Position numbers and translations under genes: made by a program. Below are positions 49,772-61,852 of a DNA stretch of 64,000 bases, piece after piece. Location: positions 1 to 64,000 of the forward strand of contig VZRN01003162.1 in the NCBI GenBank assembly GCA_013397935.1, given 5' to 3'. The stretch's first letter is position 1. Each line of letters opens with the position of its first letter. Below the pieces are notes generated by a model. It made no database searches and was not told the DNA's origin. It saw only the letters and a program-made list of their open reading frames with translations. This stretch comes from Dasyornis broadbenti (lineage: Eukaryota; Chordata; Aves; Passeriformes; Dasyornithidae).

Positions 49772-52700
49772 GCTTGAACATGTAACTCACATTGTTTCTC
49801 AGATCACCTGAGACTTAAAGATCAGGAGTACGTTACGCAGGTCTTCTGATGATAATATAAAACCTGTGATGTGCCTCATTTGATTCTGCTGTATCTGGCC
49901 ATCCTTAAAGAGCTGTTTCTAAAGTGTGTGTTATCTCTTCCAGTACACAGCATTGCTCTAAACATTAGTGTGGGATGAATGAGATGATGCTGTGCTAGAA
50001 ATGGGATTTCCATTATTACAGACACCAAATAAGACTTATCTGAAAAGTCTCTGTTTCCTTATTCTGCAAGGTTTTCTTTAATAATTGCAATAAGAGATAC
50101 ACAGTTTTTGCCTTCTTCACAGAGGGAGAGTACAAGGGGCATTTCTATTTTCAAAGGAAAAGTTTGAAATGATCTTTAATGTTTTTTTTCTGGGAACTGT
50201 GGTTTAGCAAGATCTAGCTTGGCTGTCTTCACAACTTGAATACCAGAGACAGCAAGCACGTTTTGTCTTATGAGAGACCAAACTTCTCTTTTAAGTATTA
50301 GTGAAATTACAGGATGTCAGCAAAATGTATGGAGTTGGGCTGCATCACAGACCTCGGATCTGTAAATGCGCTCTTGCTTTCCAAATGCCTTTTGGTTCCA
50401 AATTCAAAGCAGAAGACATCAGGATATGGAAAAAGTCAAGAAGGTGTCATTTTCACGTGTCCTTCCACTCATGACTCAGTACATTTTTGTGCACCATAAA
50501 ATTTGTGTTGTACATTATTCTTTCTTTGAGCCTGAATCTTTCCCTTTTCTCTGTGAGATATTTCACTTGGCAAGCGTTCACTTGGTTAGTGTTTAGTCCC
50601 AGTAAACTTACTGGAACTAAAATGGATTTAAATTGCTGCAAAGTTCTAAGGGAATGACACTTTCTACTGAATAAGTTTTTCAGCCTTACATAACAACCAT
50701 CTGAAAGTCAAAGCTTTGTCTTTTCCCAAGGACATAGTTTCAAAGCTTTCACCTGTAATTGTTATGCAAGGAAAGGAACTAATCAGATAGATAGTGTTCA
50801 TCATTTGATTTCATACTTGTTTTACAAGCTTTAAGCACAGGAAGCCTATGAGAGATTTATTTCATTGCTCACTCATATCTTTACTGCACAGCATAAAGAT
50901 GAATGTCTACAAAGAGATCTTTGAATTCTTTCTTTCAATTTCCTGCAAGAAAGGATACTGGAAAGGTTTGTAGCACTCCAGGGACTTAATTTCTATATAT
51001 ACCCAAGGGTGACTTCTGATCAAAGATGCATTTTAAAAAGAAGGCTAGTGAAGAGCCTTTAAATAAATGCAAACTCCCTTCCCCAAGGGCTGGAGAGGAG
51101 TAAGTCTATAAAGAGGGAACTGGACAGTCTTATTGGCAGAAGTGCACTGAAAAAATAAAAAAAATATTCCAAAATAACCTGTTCCCTAAAAGGAAAAGGG
51201 CTTTGTTTTAATAATCCAATACAAAATTTAATAAAGCTTTGGGAAACGACTCCATTTATAGATATTGCTGTGACAAACATTCCCATCTAACTTTGGCTAT
51301 AGCTGAAGTTTGTTCTGTTTTTTAGCACAGTGGTGTTTGCAAAGTTTCTCATTGTGTTCTTTGCAAGGGAACTTCAGTGTCTGGGAACTGGAAGCTCATC
51401 CTGAGCTAAGCTTCCTGGGACCATGAATTCACCCCTATGCTGAGTGGTTGTCTGATTTCATAATTTGTATGTGTATATAATGCTAACATATTTAGTTACA
51501 TTGAAATTCAGTGTCAGTACTGTCCCCTTTCCTTCATGAGAAGCCAATCCATTTGCCACTTGACAGGAGGTGGCCTGGTAAGAGATGATAAGAACACACA
51601 CTTTGGTGTGTAACATACCTTGGTACATTAGTATCTTCCCTTAATAATATAGCTAAAGTTTCTCCTTGATAATGACTGTTCCTCCTTTATTTCCTTGTTG
51701 TTTGAATAGTATAGACACGTATCTTAAACTATTTGTTGTCAGAAATTGTTTGGAATGGACCTAATTTAAATGGTTTTAAATAGTCCTGATTCATAGGAGC
51801 AGTGTCATTCAGCACTTAAGAAATACTGTAAAATATAAGATATCCCAGAATTACATATATTGGACACATCTAGATTCCACTTGAAAACCAAAACACTGCA
51901 TCAGCACTTTCTTCAAATACTATTTTCATTGAACCTTTGTGTGAAGAAGGCTGTTGGCATTGACATTTCATTATTCATATGAGTACTGAAGCAAAGAGCA
52001 TTAAAAGTTGCAGGTAAATCCTGAGTCTTGAGTTTTGCTCCTATTTGCTTTGCATATAACCTAATTTTCTTCTACTTAGGGTTGTTCAGAAATCACGAAA
52101 TGATCTCCTTGTGTGGCATTAGGCATTGCCAGATAGAATAGTGAACTTAGAAGCAGATTTCTTGACCATCTGTATAAACATGATGTCACTCCTGGGGTCT
52201 ATTCTGGCATCAACCAGCCAGCTCCTTTCAGAGCCAAGCCCAGGATGGCTGCAGGAACCCTTTCCACTGTGCAGGATGAGTGACGTGGCACAAAGCTGGG
52301 CTCACAGGCACCCTCTGCAGCTGCCCAGTGCTAGAACAGCTACATTTCCACCTTTACCTATGTGTCTTCATGTGCCAGGACCCAAAAAGGTCCGTAATAT
52401 TTTACTATAGAACCATCATTTCTCCCTTACAGCATCACCCAGTAAATGCCAGTGGCTACACCTCATCAGGGTCCCTCTCATCAGGGGATCTTACCGCTGG
52501 TTTGAATAAACCAGAACATGTCTCCGTATACACTCAAATGTCCCAAAGACAGGAATGTTTTGCCTCTGTCTGGACCAGATGCCATCCAGTGCTTCTGAGC
52601 CGACAGAGAGCTGACTGTGAATGCCACCCATCTGTCTCACAGTCTTTATAGAGCCTACATCTCTCTCTATAGGACAGATAAAAGAAAATAAAAGCTATTT

Positions 52701-54074
52701 ATTTTTCTTTCTTTCATTCTCCCCTCCCCCTGCCCTTGATTTTCAGTATTTTTTGTGACAAAGAGGCATGGAAAGCAGAATAGTCTACTTGGGGTTCTGT
52801 GTTGCTAGTCCTAAAGAGCTACAAATTCAACCTTACCTGAATAGCTTTTTAAAATGAGGTTTCTTATAACACATTGAAATGTTCCAGCTGTTTCAGTGGT
52901 TTTGTATGTGTATGTGATGAAAACTTTTGGGTTACAGAGGGCTGCACAGACCTGCAGAGGCTCCAGTTTAGAAGGGAATTTAATGATTTTAGGGAATCAA
53001 CAGAGGAAGAATTCTGGTTCTGCTGGAGCTAGGGAACCTGAAATGTATCCTTAAATCTGCTTTAGCTTTTAAAATAAGGAATATTTCAGATTACAGAGAA
53101 GAACTTTTAAACTGTCTTGACATATCTTCCATCTCAAGAGATTATCCTAAAGGATTATTCGAATTATTTAACTGCAGAAAGGTGCCTATGAACAGAGATC
53201 TTTAATTTTGCTGCTTTCTAGCTGCTGTCCCTGGTTTTCCAAATTTACAAAAGACATTTTTAGTGTCTTCCAAATTTTTTTTTTTAAAATACATCTCCTG
53301 CTGCTTTAAAATTAGTGAGAAAACTGAAATTCTCTCTGTTTGACATAGAAAAAACACTTGTGTTTTTCACTAGAGGAACTGTTTGGAATAACAGTGTTAA
53401 CCTTCATGCCACTTGATCTTTAAGAAGGAAGGTAAAGAAATATTTTACTATTGGATTATTCTGAATTTTACTAGAAAGATCTGGGTGTGAGGAATTGAAG
53501 GGTGAGGGAGCACAGAGCTAGAGCAGATCGGTTCATAGAGCGGTGTCAGTGGTGGTGGGATCTTCAGATGGCTTAGTGGCAGAAAATATCGCCTTTTCAA
53601 TTTACCGTACAAGTATTTTTAGTGAGGTTTGTTTAGAAAGTAGTAAGTCATCCCTGACATGAGGATAACCGTATTCCTTGATCCAAAATCTCTGATCAAA
53701 ATAATTTCAAGGATTCTGTAAACGTCTCCAAAACTATACAAACATGGATGTTTTTCAATCTACAGTTAATTTCTTCTTTTCCAGTCTCATAGCAAATAAT
53801 GTACCCCTGTGGTTTCATATAGACTTTTTAAGTAATGTGAAAATGGAATCCACAGCTTATTTCTTTGCATGTTGATAAATCACCTCCACTACTTCAGTTT
53901 TTCCAGAATATTTGCAATATTTTACATTTTTAACTTTCTTATGAATTTTCTGTATTCACGTGTAGTGTTAATGATAGAGGCATTACTCAATATATGTAAT
54001 AGACATATAGTCCCAGATATAATAAAGTGATTAAGCTATAAGCACCTTTTGTATAGGTTAGAAAGATAGTTTCC

Positions 54075-54088
54075 TTTTTTTTTTTTTT
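54075..54088. repeat. Poly(T) run, 14 bases
   Basis: Uninterrupted T14 following TTTCC. Confidence 0.9.
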
Positions 54089-56593
54089 AAGTGGCACTTT
54101 GATTTGCAGTATTCTTCTAATGCTTTCCTGTTGTATTTTTTAACTTTTTACTCCATATTTTGTATTTATGCATTCAGTGTTTTCCCTTCTCATGTGATTT
54201 ACGTCATAAGTAACACAGCAGATATCAGCTTCTTTCTCTCAGCTGATTTATCAAAGTTGTTAAGATAATTTTTTATTTTATGTCTTACCCAGAGAGATTT
54301 CTATTTGGTGTTATCTGGTTTTTTGTCCCAATATATTCTCTGTATAATATTTCACCTTAATGGAAATATTGAAGACTATGACATAGGACATATCTTTCTA
54401 AGGATCTGTTAATCTCCTTTTGGTAGAAAGCAGACTTTGAGCTATTCTTTATTCAACCTTCTGTGCAGCATTTTTATCTAGAATATATTCCTCTAGTTTG
54501 ATTATGAGGGTCTCTTGCTGGTCTCTGTCAAAAGCCATAATAAAGACAAGGTATTTTAGTGATTTCTACTCATCCACTTAGCCAATAATTTTATCAAAGA
54601 AGGGAATTGTGTTGAGCACATTTTTTTAAAATCCATGTTAAATGATTCCTCTTGTGTTAACAAACTAATAGATTACTTTATTATTTATTCCACTGATTTA
54701 CTGAGTGCTTGCACTGCAGTTCTCTGTGTCACTCCCCCAAAAGCCCAAGTGCTCACCAGAGATCCCCATCTATGCCAATGACTGGAAGCTCTAGGTTAGA
54801 TCTGTGCCCTACTCTCCTTTGCTATCCCAGGCAGAGAAGTGCCAGGCTCCTCTCTGGCATCCACAGGTGTCTGAGGCTTGAGGAGCCCTGAAAGTCAGCA
54901 CAATACTTGCTTCAAATCTAGTATGTCTTATCTCTCAGATGAGTGATGGAGGATTTGATTTTCCTTTAAAGCGAAATTAATCCGATAGCTGAGTTGGGAC
55001 CCAGAGGTGAAGACCCAGTGCCCATGCTCTCCACAGCTCTGCAGCCCCGGTCATTCCTTTATGAGGGCCAGTGTGATGCCAGGGACACACTGGGAGTGCA
55101 CAAGAGGGAGGCAGAAAGGAATGGCCAGGACAGCGTGCTGCTCTAATGGTGTGCAGGAAAAGGAAAGGTTAAGTCATGGTCTCCACTCCCATAATTATTC
55201 CTCCTCCTTTTGAACACATAGCTGTTAATATTTAGGAATGTTCCTTATAGTAGAAAGCATTGGCAAATTTTGTGAAAAACTCATTTTGCTAAGAAGTGCT
55301 ACATTGTAAAATAATGATTTAAATAAAATAATTTTGTTATCCGGTAGCATGTAAGTACTCATTGTGTCATATTTGTCATGCCTTCTGGCATAACAAATTT
55401 AGCATTTGCTGCAAGAGACATTGGCTGCTGTCACAGGAGGTAGCAAAATTGATTTAAAAGAGGGACAGCATATGGCAAAAATATCACTTTGGGAAAGGAC
55501 ATAATGCTACAATTAATAATAAAGGAAGAAAATAATATTTTTGTAAAGAGAAATCTAATACATTTAAAGTGCATCCCTGGAGCAGTTTGCTGTGGTTCCA
55601 CGCCTAGGTGAATTCTCCTAGGTGCAGTAATCTTTCAGTGAAATTTATTTTGTCAGGATTATGCCAAGCAGGAACACATAGCAGATATGACATAGAATAT
55701 CTAATAAGCGACAGCCTTCCCCTCTCTCTGAAATCTTTTGGCCTGATGAACTTTTGTACCAAAGACTTTACTTCTTGCAAAAGAAAACAGTATATACTTA
55801 GGTTGGAATGTCAGACTTCTTCCTTGCTGCTGCATCAAAATGAAATATTTTTATTTCCAGATTGCACTGGGTCTAATGACATATGTTGACTTTTCTGAAT
55901 TCTGGCTTGCCTAGTAGTAGAGCTGAAATGGGGAGGTCTCTGAAAAAATTACTGCTTTTTGAATAGGGAAGGAGAAAAAACCCAATGTAAATGAAGTCAA
56001 TAGTGTCTAAAACTTCTCTCTCTAGAAGACCAGGTAGCTGTTGCATGTCTACATAGAAGTTATTCTAAAAGTTACAGCACGTGAACATACAAAGCAAAGT
56101 CCTCTGGAGAGGTGTGTATTTCCTATTTCTCCAGAGGATAAGGAGAGGTTATTTCAGCTCAGGATGAGAAAGAAGTTAGCCTGCTAGATCCTTAAAACTG
56201 CTTTCAAGGACTTTTATTTGCTAGAGAACAAGGAATGTGGGATAGGATAGGAGTGGGTGTTTCACATCTTAAAGTTCTGGAAAGTGTGTTTGACAGATTA
56301 CAAACATGTGAAAAGTACAACCCCGAAGCAGTTTGGTGGGAGGCAAGAGAATTCTCTCAGGCAGTAAAGAGAGTTTGTTAAAGTTAGTGGCTCCAATTGC
56401 TAATCTGTGCTGATTTCCATGGAGAAGCTGCAGTGAATCCTTCAGAAACCGTCACACATAGAATCACACAGAATATGCTGAGCTGGAAGGGACTCACAAG
56501 GATCACTGAGTCCAGCTCCTGGCCCTGCACATCACCTCCCCAAAAATCACACCATGTGCCCAAGAATATTGTCCAAAAGCTTCTTGAACTCTG

Positions 56594-56763
56594 TCAGGCT
56601 TGGTGCTGTGACCACTTCCCTGCGGAGCTGTTCCAGTGCCCAACCACCCTCTGGGTGAAAAACCTTTCTCTAATGCCCAACCTAAACCTCCGCTGACACA
56701 CCTTCAGGCCATTCCCTTGGATCCTGTTACTGGTCACCACAGAGAAGAGATCAGAGTCCCCCC
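56594..56763 (-). pseudogene. CR1 ORF2 C-terminal remnant
   Basis: The minus-strand frame reads DSDLFSVVTSNRIQGNG, then RRFRLGIRERFFTQRVVGHW, the conserved tail that follows the RT domain in CR1 ORF2. At the WNRLP position one base is missing (GAACAGCTCC on the minus strand, 56625-56634). The frame therefore shifts and ends early, at 56594, after NSSAGKWSQHQA. Upstream it is fused to endonuclease-linker sequence. No catalytic residue lies in this region. Confidence 0.9.
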
Positions 56764-56789
56764 TCCTTTTCCCTATTTGACTTCTGACA

Positions 56790-57622
56790 TTTGGGAATTG
56801 CCTGCTCCTGGGCCCTGAGTAGGTGATGTTCAAAAAGTGACCAGCACTGATGGACCCCTGCAACAGAAAAAAAAATTCCAGGAGACCTTTCTTACTAGTT
56901 CCCTGAGTAGCCCGATGTCTGCTCTCCTCATATCCAGAGTTGAGGTTTTGGCACTTTTCCTCCTGTTAACAGAGATTTTAAACTCAATCATATTGTGGTC
57001 ACTGTGGCCAAGAGGGCTGCCAGTCTCCACTTGCTCACAAGATCCACCCTGTTGACAATTAGGAGATCAACGAGGGCATCTTTCCAAGCTGGGTCCCTTA
57101 GAAACTGTTCCACAATGTTGTCATTCAGGTTCTTCAGGAATCTTCTGGCCTGGGTTGTACCAGCTGTGTGACGCTCCCAGTCAATTTCTGGCAAGCTGAA
57201 GTCCCCCATAAGGACAAGGGCAGTTGATTTGCAAGTGTCCCTTGGTTCCTCAAAGAATAACTCGTCAGTGTCATTGTCCTGGCCAGGAGGTCTGTAGCAG
57301 ACTCTCATGACATGAGAGACAACTGCATTATTTGTTTGTGCCTTGATTCTCATCCAGAGGCTCTCAACTGTGCCATTGCCAGCTGTGAGCTCCATACTTT
57401 CTATCCCTTCTATCACAATCAGTGCCACTCCCCACCTCTCCTGCCGTGCCTGTCCCTCCTGAAGAGCCTCTAACCATCCAACAGGGCACTGCAGTCACAG
57501 GACTCATCCCACCAGCTTTCACTTGTGCCAATGATGTCAAATCTCTGGCACCGGGCCAAAGCCTTGAGTTCCCCTTGTTTGCCCCTGCTGGGTGCTTTAG
57601 TACAGAGACATTTCAGGTGTGG
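56790..57622 (-). pseudogene. CR1 ORF2 endonuclease domain remnant (APE-like)
   Basis: This is the N-terminal endonuclease of CR1 ORF2, which nicks target DNA to prime reverse transcription. Going downstream on the minus strand I see LKCLCTKA, then the catalytic-Glu block as TSESWWDE, then an in-frame TAG at 57470-57472 where DGYRLF is expected. Next come VESLWMRIK, CYRPPGQDNDTDE and LVLMGDFSLPEIDW. The usual GDFN block reads GDFS, so the catalytic-site Asn is Ser (codon 57195-57197). After DLVS a one-base loss near 57025 shifts the frame, and the GHSDH block, with the catalytic His, continues in the next frame, followed by MIEFKISV and TLDMRRAD. The longest open piece has 146 codons (56988-57428). 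The domain is complete in extent but broken by a stop, a frameshift and the Asn-to-Ser change. Confidence 0.92.
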
Positions 57623-57712
57623 TACGTTGTAGCCAACACCTCCTGAGGCAGATTGAGTGATTCATTAGAGCTTCCTTCCTCAAGTTTTAACACACCGTCC
57701 CGTGGCTCTTCA

Positions 57713-57813
57713 CTGGCCAGCCTGGGTTTGTCCATTTCCCCCTTCCAGGCTCATTTAAAGCTCTGGCCAGCCTGGGTTTGTCCCTTTTTGCCTTCCAGGA
57801 TACTTTAAAGCTC
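57713..57813. repeat. 50-bp tandem duplication inside the CR1
   Basis: A block starting CTGGCCAGCCTGGGTTTGTC and ending TTTAAAGCTC occurs at 57713-57762 and again at 57763-57813. The copies differ at several positions, mainly in their middle third. It lies between the esterase region of ORF1 and the endonuclease of ORF2. Confidence 0.9.
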
Positions 57814-57868
57814 TGCCAATAAGCCCTGCTAGCTCCTATGTTAGAGCTCTTTTTCCTCTCTGATATCA

Positions 57869-58296
57869 GTGCATCCTATCAGGTGCCGGTAGACCAGGTG
57901 TTGAGTAGATCATCCCATGGTCAACGATCCAAAATTGTTTCTGCCAACACCAAACTTGGAGCCATACACTGACCTGATGGATCTTCTTATTTGTATAAAA
58001 TTGTTCCTTGTTACCAGAAGAGAGGAAATCATTACCTGTGCTCCTGAGCCCTCTACCAATCATCCCAGGGCCCTGAATTCTCTTTTGATTGCCCTCGGAC
58101 TTCTCTTTGTTATTTCACTGCTGCCACTTTAAACAACAAATAGAGGATAATTGTCAGAGGGCCTTACTAAACTGGAGAGCTTTCCAGTAATGTCCCTTAT
58201 CCGAGATCCTGGAGACAGCAGACTTCTGTGGGTTGGGTCCGGTCTGCATATCAGGCCCTCCACTCCCCTTAGAAGTGAGTCTCCCATTACAACCAC
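57869..58296 (-). pseudogene. CR1 ORF1 esterase-like (SGNH) domain remnant
   Basis: ORF1 proteins of CR1 elements carry an SGNH/GDSL-type esterase domain whose exact role in retrotransposition is not settled. The minus strand shows the first block as VVMGDSLLRGVEGLICRPDP, with the catalytic Ser codon at 58276-58278. It continues through ITGKLSSLVRPSDNYPL and RSPRAIKREFRALG and closes with DHGMIYSTPGLPAPDRMH. The catalytic Asp and His of the last block are present (codons 57878-57880 and 57869-57871). The frame is broken by stops after NYPLFVV and after FRALG and by at least one frameshift before the last part. The candidate triad residues survive although no continuous protein can be made. 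Upstream to about 58600 further ORF1-like sequence is present but too decayed to delimit. Confidence 0.88.
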
Positions 58297-61200
58297 CCTT
58301 CTTTTCCACTCCTCTTAATAGAGAAGCTCATGATGTGTGGTGCAGATGATGTCATTTTAGGAGGCCCCACTATCCCTGAAGGATCTTTGCCCATCTCCTC
58401 AGTTGTCTGGCCTTCTAGTTGCAGAACCTCACACCTGTTGTAGAAGGTTCCAGTCCTACTTGTCAAATTCTCAGAAGGAAGAGGAACCTCCTCCTAGTAT
58501 ATGTAGTGGGCAGCTTCCAGCCTTCATCTTTAACAGATCCTTGGCTAACAGTCCTTTGACTGATTACCCAGCGGGGCTCTGAGTTCACCTGCCTCTGCCT
58601 CTCCACTACAATGACGTTTCGAGACTCCTGAGAGTGTTGAGATGGTAGTGTCTCTGGAAATAATGGCTCTATTCTTGCTCGTTCACTCCAAGACTACGTA
58701 CGGAGGTGTCCTCAGCTACAGGTGCATGGAACAAAATTCACCTACAAAGTCCTACAGTCTGAGAAGCACATAAAAGGTCGTATGTAAAAACTGTGCAAGT
58801 CCCCTATGCAGATCCTCAGCTCCACAACGAGATCCCTCTTGAGATTATTCGTAGTGCAGAGAAATGGAAAGTGATTTTAAAAAAGACCACACTAAATCTA
58901 AAAGAACAAGCGTCCCCACTTTTGAGAGGTTAACAACATGGTAAATGTGTTTAAAAGGATGGTTCTGTCTAAGGGATGTGGCATTTTACTGATGTGGTCA
59001 GACTACCCATGGGTTTTCTAAAAACCTGTGGAAATGAGGTGCATAGACCTGGGGGCAACTTATCTTTTCCTGGAATAAATCTCCTCTTAAATTTCCAAGG
59101 ACTCAGTTTTTCAACATTTTCTCTGAAACACTGATAAGTTTTTTAAGAAGAAATTGGGAAGTGAAGAATAAGAACTGTATGAAAATGGCTTTTCTTTCTG
59201 CTTCCTAGAAAATAGCATGAAAGAATTCTTTTTTATTAGACTTTAATAATACGTGTCTAGCCTTTCAGTTTATGATTAGCCATGTTTTGTTCACCCTGAT
59301 GAATTGATTTACAACATTCACACTTTATACTTAGTATTCAGCAAAAAGAAAATTTAGTTTATACTCCTTTATAATATTAATATGAAAGATTATTTTTTGA
59401 GATTTGAAAACATCCAGAATTTATAAGTCTTATAAAATTGGAAAAATATTTTTTAAAGTTATAAGAATTTACAAGTTTTTTTATTTAAAGAGTGTTGCTT
59501 TCCTTGTTTTCTGCTTTGTAATAACAAAAAAGAATAGTGACTTCATCCTCCAAACACTTTTTTTCCAACCTGATCCTTTTTAGGAGCAAAGATGTCAAAA
59601 CACTTCTCGAAATAACATATAAGCCATCAGGAGCTCAAGAGAACCTGGTTGTTTCTAGCTGCCCAGAACAACACCTTTCAAAGCAAAATCGCCAGAGGCA
59701 GCCCTGCTCTGCATAGCAAACAGTCAGACTGGCAGGAAAAACCACTGCCTAATGCAAAAGAGCACAGGGAAGGACTCAGTAGAATGGGAATGAAGGGATT
59801 TTCACACACGTCTGCTGCGACACCCGTATCAGTTTGTACCAACCATATCTCAGTGACACCTAAAAGCACAAACTGGCAACTGAGAATGGAATCAAGTTTG
59901 TAAAGACCTGGTGTTCACACTTTCTTGTTTTTCAAGGGAGAGGTGCAACACAGAACTCAACACAGAACAAAGAATTATTGACCTGTTTTGTATATATTCT
60001 CCTTAAATTTCTGCTAGTGGGGTAAGACAAATATGGATGAACTCACACCAGAAAGAAGACATCAAATTAAAACAGAAAGCCTTAATGTCTTTTTCTCGTT
60101 TTTAATAACTAATAATCTATTTTCCCCTCCAGAGAATCAAAGGCACAGAATGAGAGACCACAGACGTTTTTTAAGCATTTCCCAGAGGACCATTTCCATG
60201 CTGGTCAGATGATGGAGTCTGTTCAAGGGTGCTGTACCTAGAAGGATGATAATGTTACACTGAAAGTCGCTGGGACCATTTGTTTTGTTCCATGACTTCC
60301 CAGTGCCACAAACTGCCAGGGCATCTAGGGCAAGGAGAAGTTTGCTGAAGAGTTACCCTGGCCATGTTGGAGTGTAGCTGAACAGAGAAAATTGAGAGAA
60401 TAATCTTTGATTTGATCCACAAACACTGCTCTTTCAGGAGGTGATTTGTGGGGGGTGGTAAATAATGCAAAAGTGTATTTCATAGAGGAACTCATTCACA
60501 TAGCCACAGCTAACTTTTAAGCTTGAAGGTGATGGAAAAGCACCCATTATTAGGAAAGTTGAAAATAATGCATTTATTTTCTTCCCTTTGGCAGAGAATT
60601 AGATTAATTTCTGTATCTGGGTTTGGATGAAGTGTTCCTGCCCTTTGTTCAGCCCAGCAATAACTTCAAAGCATTCTGAATATTTGGCTAAGTACAACAG
60701 TATTTTGTGTCATAAATCATGGATCACATTAGCTGGGCCATTTATGAACTCAGTAAGTAATGACAAATGGAAACCTAAATTTGGCTTTCAGTTGCACAGA
60801 TGTAAATCTATTGTAGCTCTGAAATCTACAGAACATCCATTATGAAAAGAAACTTTATTTTCAATATTCCCAGAAGACATGAAAATCAAATGACTGCTTC
60901 CAGATCACTAAAACCAGCATATAATTTCAGATAAAAGCTTAAAAAATTCAGAGATTTTGTTGAAAAGAAACATGTTTTCTAAATTTGTGTATTCCAATAA
61001 ATGTCATAGTTAAATGGTGGCAAATGTTCCAATTAGCAAATCTTAAACCTGAAGAGGCCAGAAAAGGGAATAAATATTGTTTTGGGCATATTCTGAAAGC
61101 AGTTTGTGTGGATGTACCAATACCTCCTAATTCTTGGCTCAGGTCTCACAGGAAGGCTTTGGTCCATTTTTTAGCTGTGTTGCATCCTATTGGAAGAAAA

Positions 61201-61336
61201 AAAACATCCCAACCTCATCGGAGAGGATGCTGTAGCTGATGCTCTAGCCAACTGAAGATTCAGTTCTGGGCGTGCATTTTTCCTTGTTTTCCTGTAGCAA
61301 TAAGTATGGTGCTGCTCTTTAATGGGGACCTGATTA

Positions 61337-61852
61337 TTATACTGATAGTTGGCACTTGTAGAAGGGGAGACTAAAGAGAATTAAAATGAGATGGACAAGA
61401 AGGTGGTGGTGTTCTACGTAAACAAGAAAGGATGGAAAGACAAGATCTCCCTCATCCCTTGGTCCCGAGGTGCCAGAATTATGGCAGCTTTTGTGCTCTG
61501 TGACCAGGGCAGGAGTGCTAACTATGTCTGGTCTTTCTCCAAGCACAGGTGCAGAGCTGACAGAATCTGGCATTTTAAAATTATGTCTGAGGCTTGACAG
61601 AAGTTTCTTCATGAGTGTCTGTCTGCATCGGTCTTGAAGAACAGTCCTGCTTGGAGGAGCAGTCTGGAGTGTCTCCTCACTTGAATGCACCAAACACACA
61701 ACTGGCAAAAGAACAGTGGCGGAGAAAAGGAGCAACAGTTGGAAGCCAAATGTGTCAGATGTTACCTTGATGTAAAATAAGCCTGTGCAGAGATATGTAT
61801 CAAGGATTTGTAGAGCTTTTGGGATGAATGTGGAACATGGATATTTCAACAT
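61337..61852 (-). other. Unidentified 171-codon open frame, coding status doubtful
   Basis: This is the longest open frame in the window. It starts with an ATG at 61852. The predicted product has a hydrophobic stretch at about residues 37-57 (FGFQLLLLFSATVLLPVVCL) and a second near the C-terminus (HHHLLVHLILILFSLPFY), separated by a polar, Ser/Pro-rich middle. I recognise no family. No poly(A) tail, splice-site pair or promoter element stands out nearby, and the opposite strand has a 68-codon frame over the same bases. A frame this long can occur by chance in 64 kb. It could also be an exon or a fragment of an unrecognised element. Confidence 0.15.

Larger units (their letters stand above)
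46309..56457. other. Long non-coding stretch, no gene recognised
   Basis: Open frames of up to 123 codons (plus, 52280-52651) and 119 codons (minus, 47400-47759) occur without recognisable domains. More G/C-rich patches lie at about 47990-48560, 52180-52640 and 54700-55150. Homopolymers of 15 A at 49757 and 14 T at 54075 are present. No transposon end is recognised. Confidence 0.6.
56458..58730 (-). mobile_element. CR1 retrotransposon with ORF1, endonuclease and 3' end but no reverse transcriptase
   Basis: This is the longest mobile element in the window, about 2.3 kb, read on the minus strand. In order it holds ORF1 sequence with the esterase-like domain (about 58600-57869), a spacer with a 50-bp tandem duplication, the ORF2 APE-type endonuclease (57622-56830), a short linker (RAQEQAIPKCQKSNRE), then directly the ORF2 C-terminus (LFSVVTSNRIQGNG onward) and the 3' tail ending in ATTCTGTGTGATTCTATG at about 56458. 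The whole reverse-transcriptase domain is absent, and the junction lies near 56760-56775. Stops and frameshifts in every part make it inactive. The 5' limit is approximate: similarity to CR1 ORF1 fades between 58620 and 58750. Domain order and identities are recognised by eye from known CR1 proteins; the deletion is inferred from the adjacency. Confidence 0.9.

Noticed and set aside
52280..52651. 123-codon plus-strand frame overlapped by a 94-codon frame
   Set aside because: No motif, no splice or promoter context, and two overlapping frames in the same strand argue for chance.
56397..56818. Plus-strand frames of 99 and 60 codons
   Set aside because: They are antisense to the CR1 3' region at 56458-56763 and its junction.
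57422..57646. 74-codon plus-strand frame
   Set aside because: Antisense to the CR1 endonuclease remnant.
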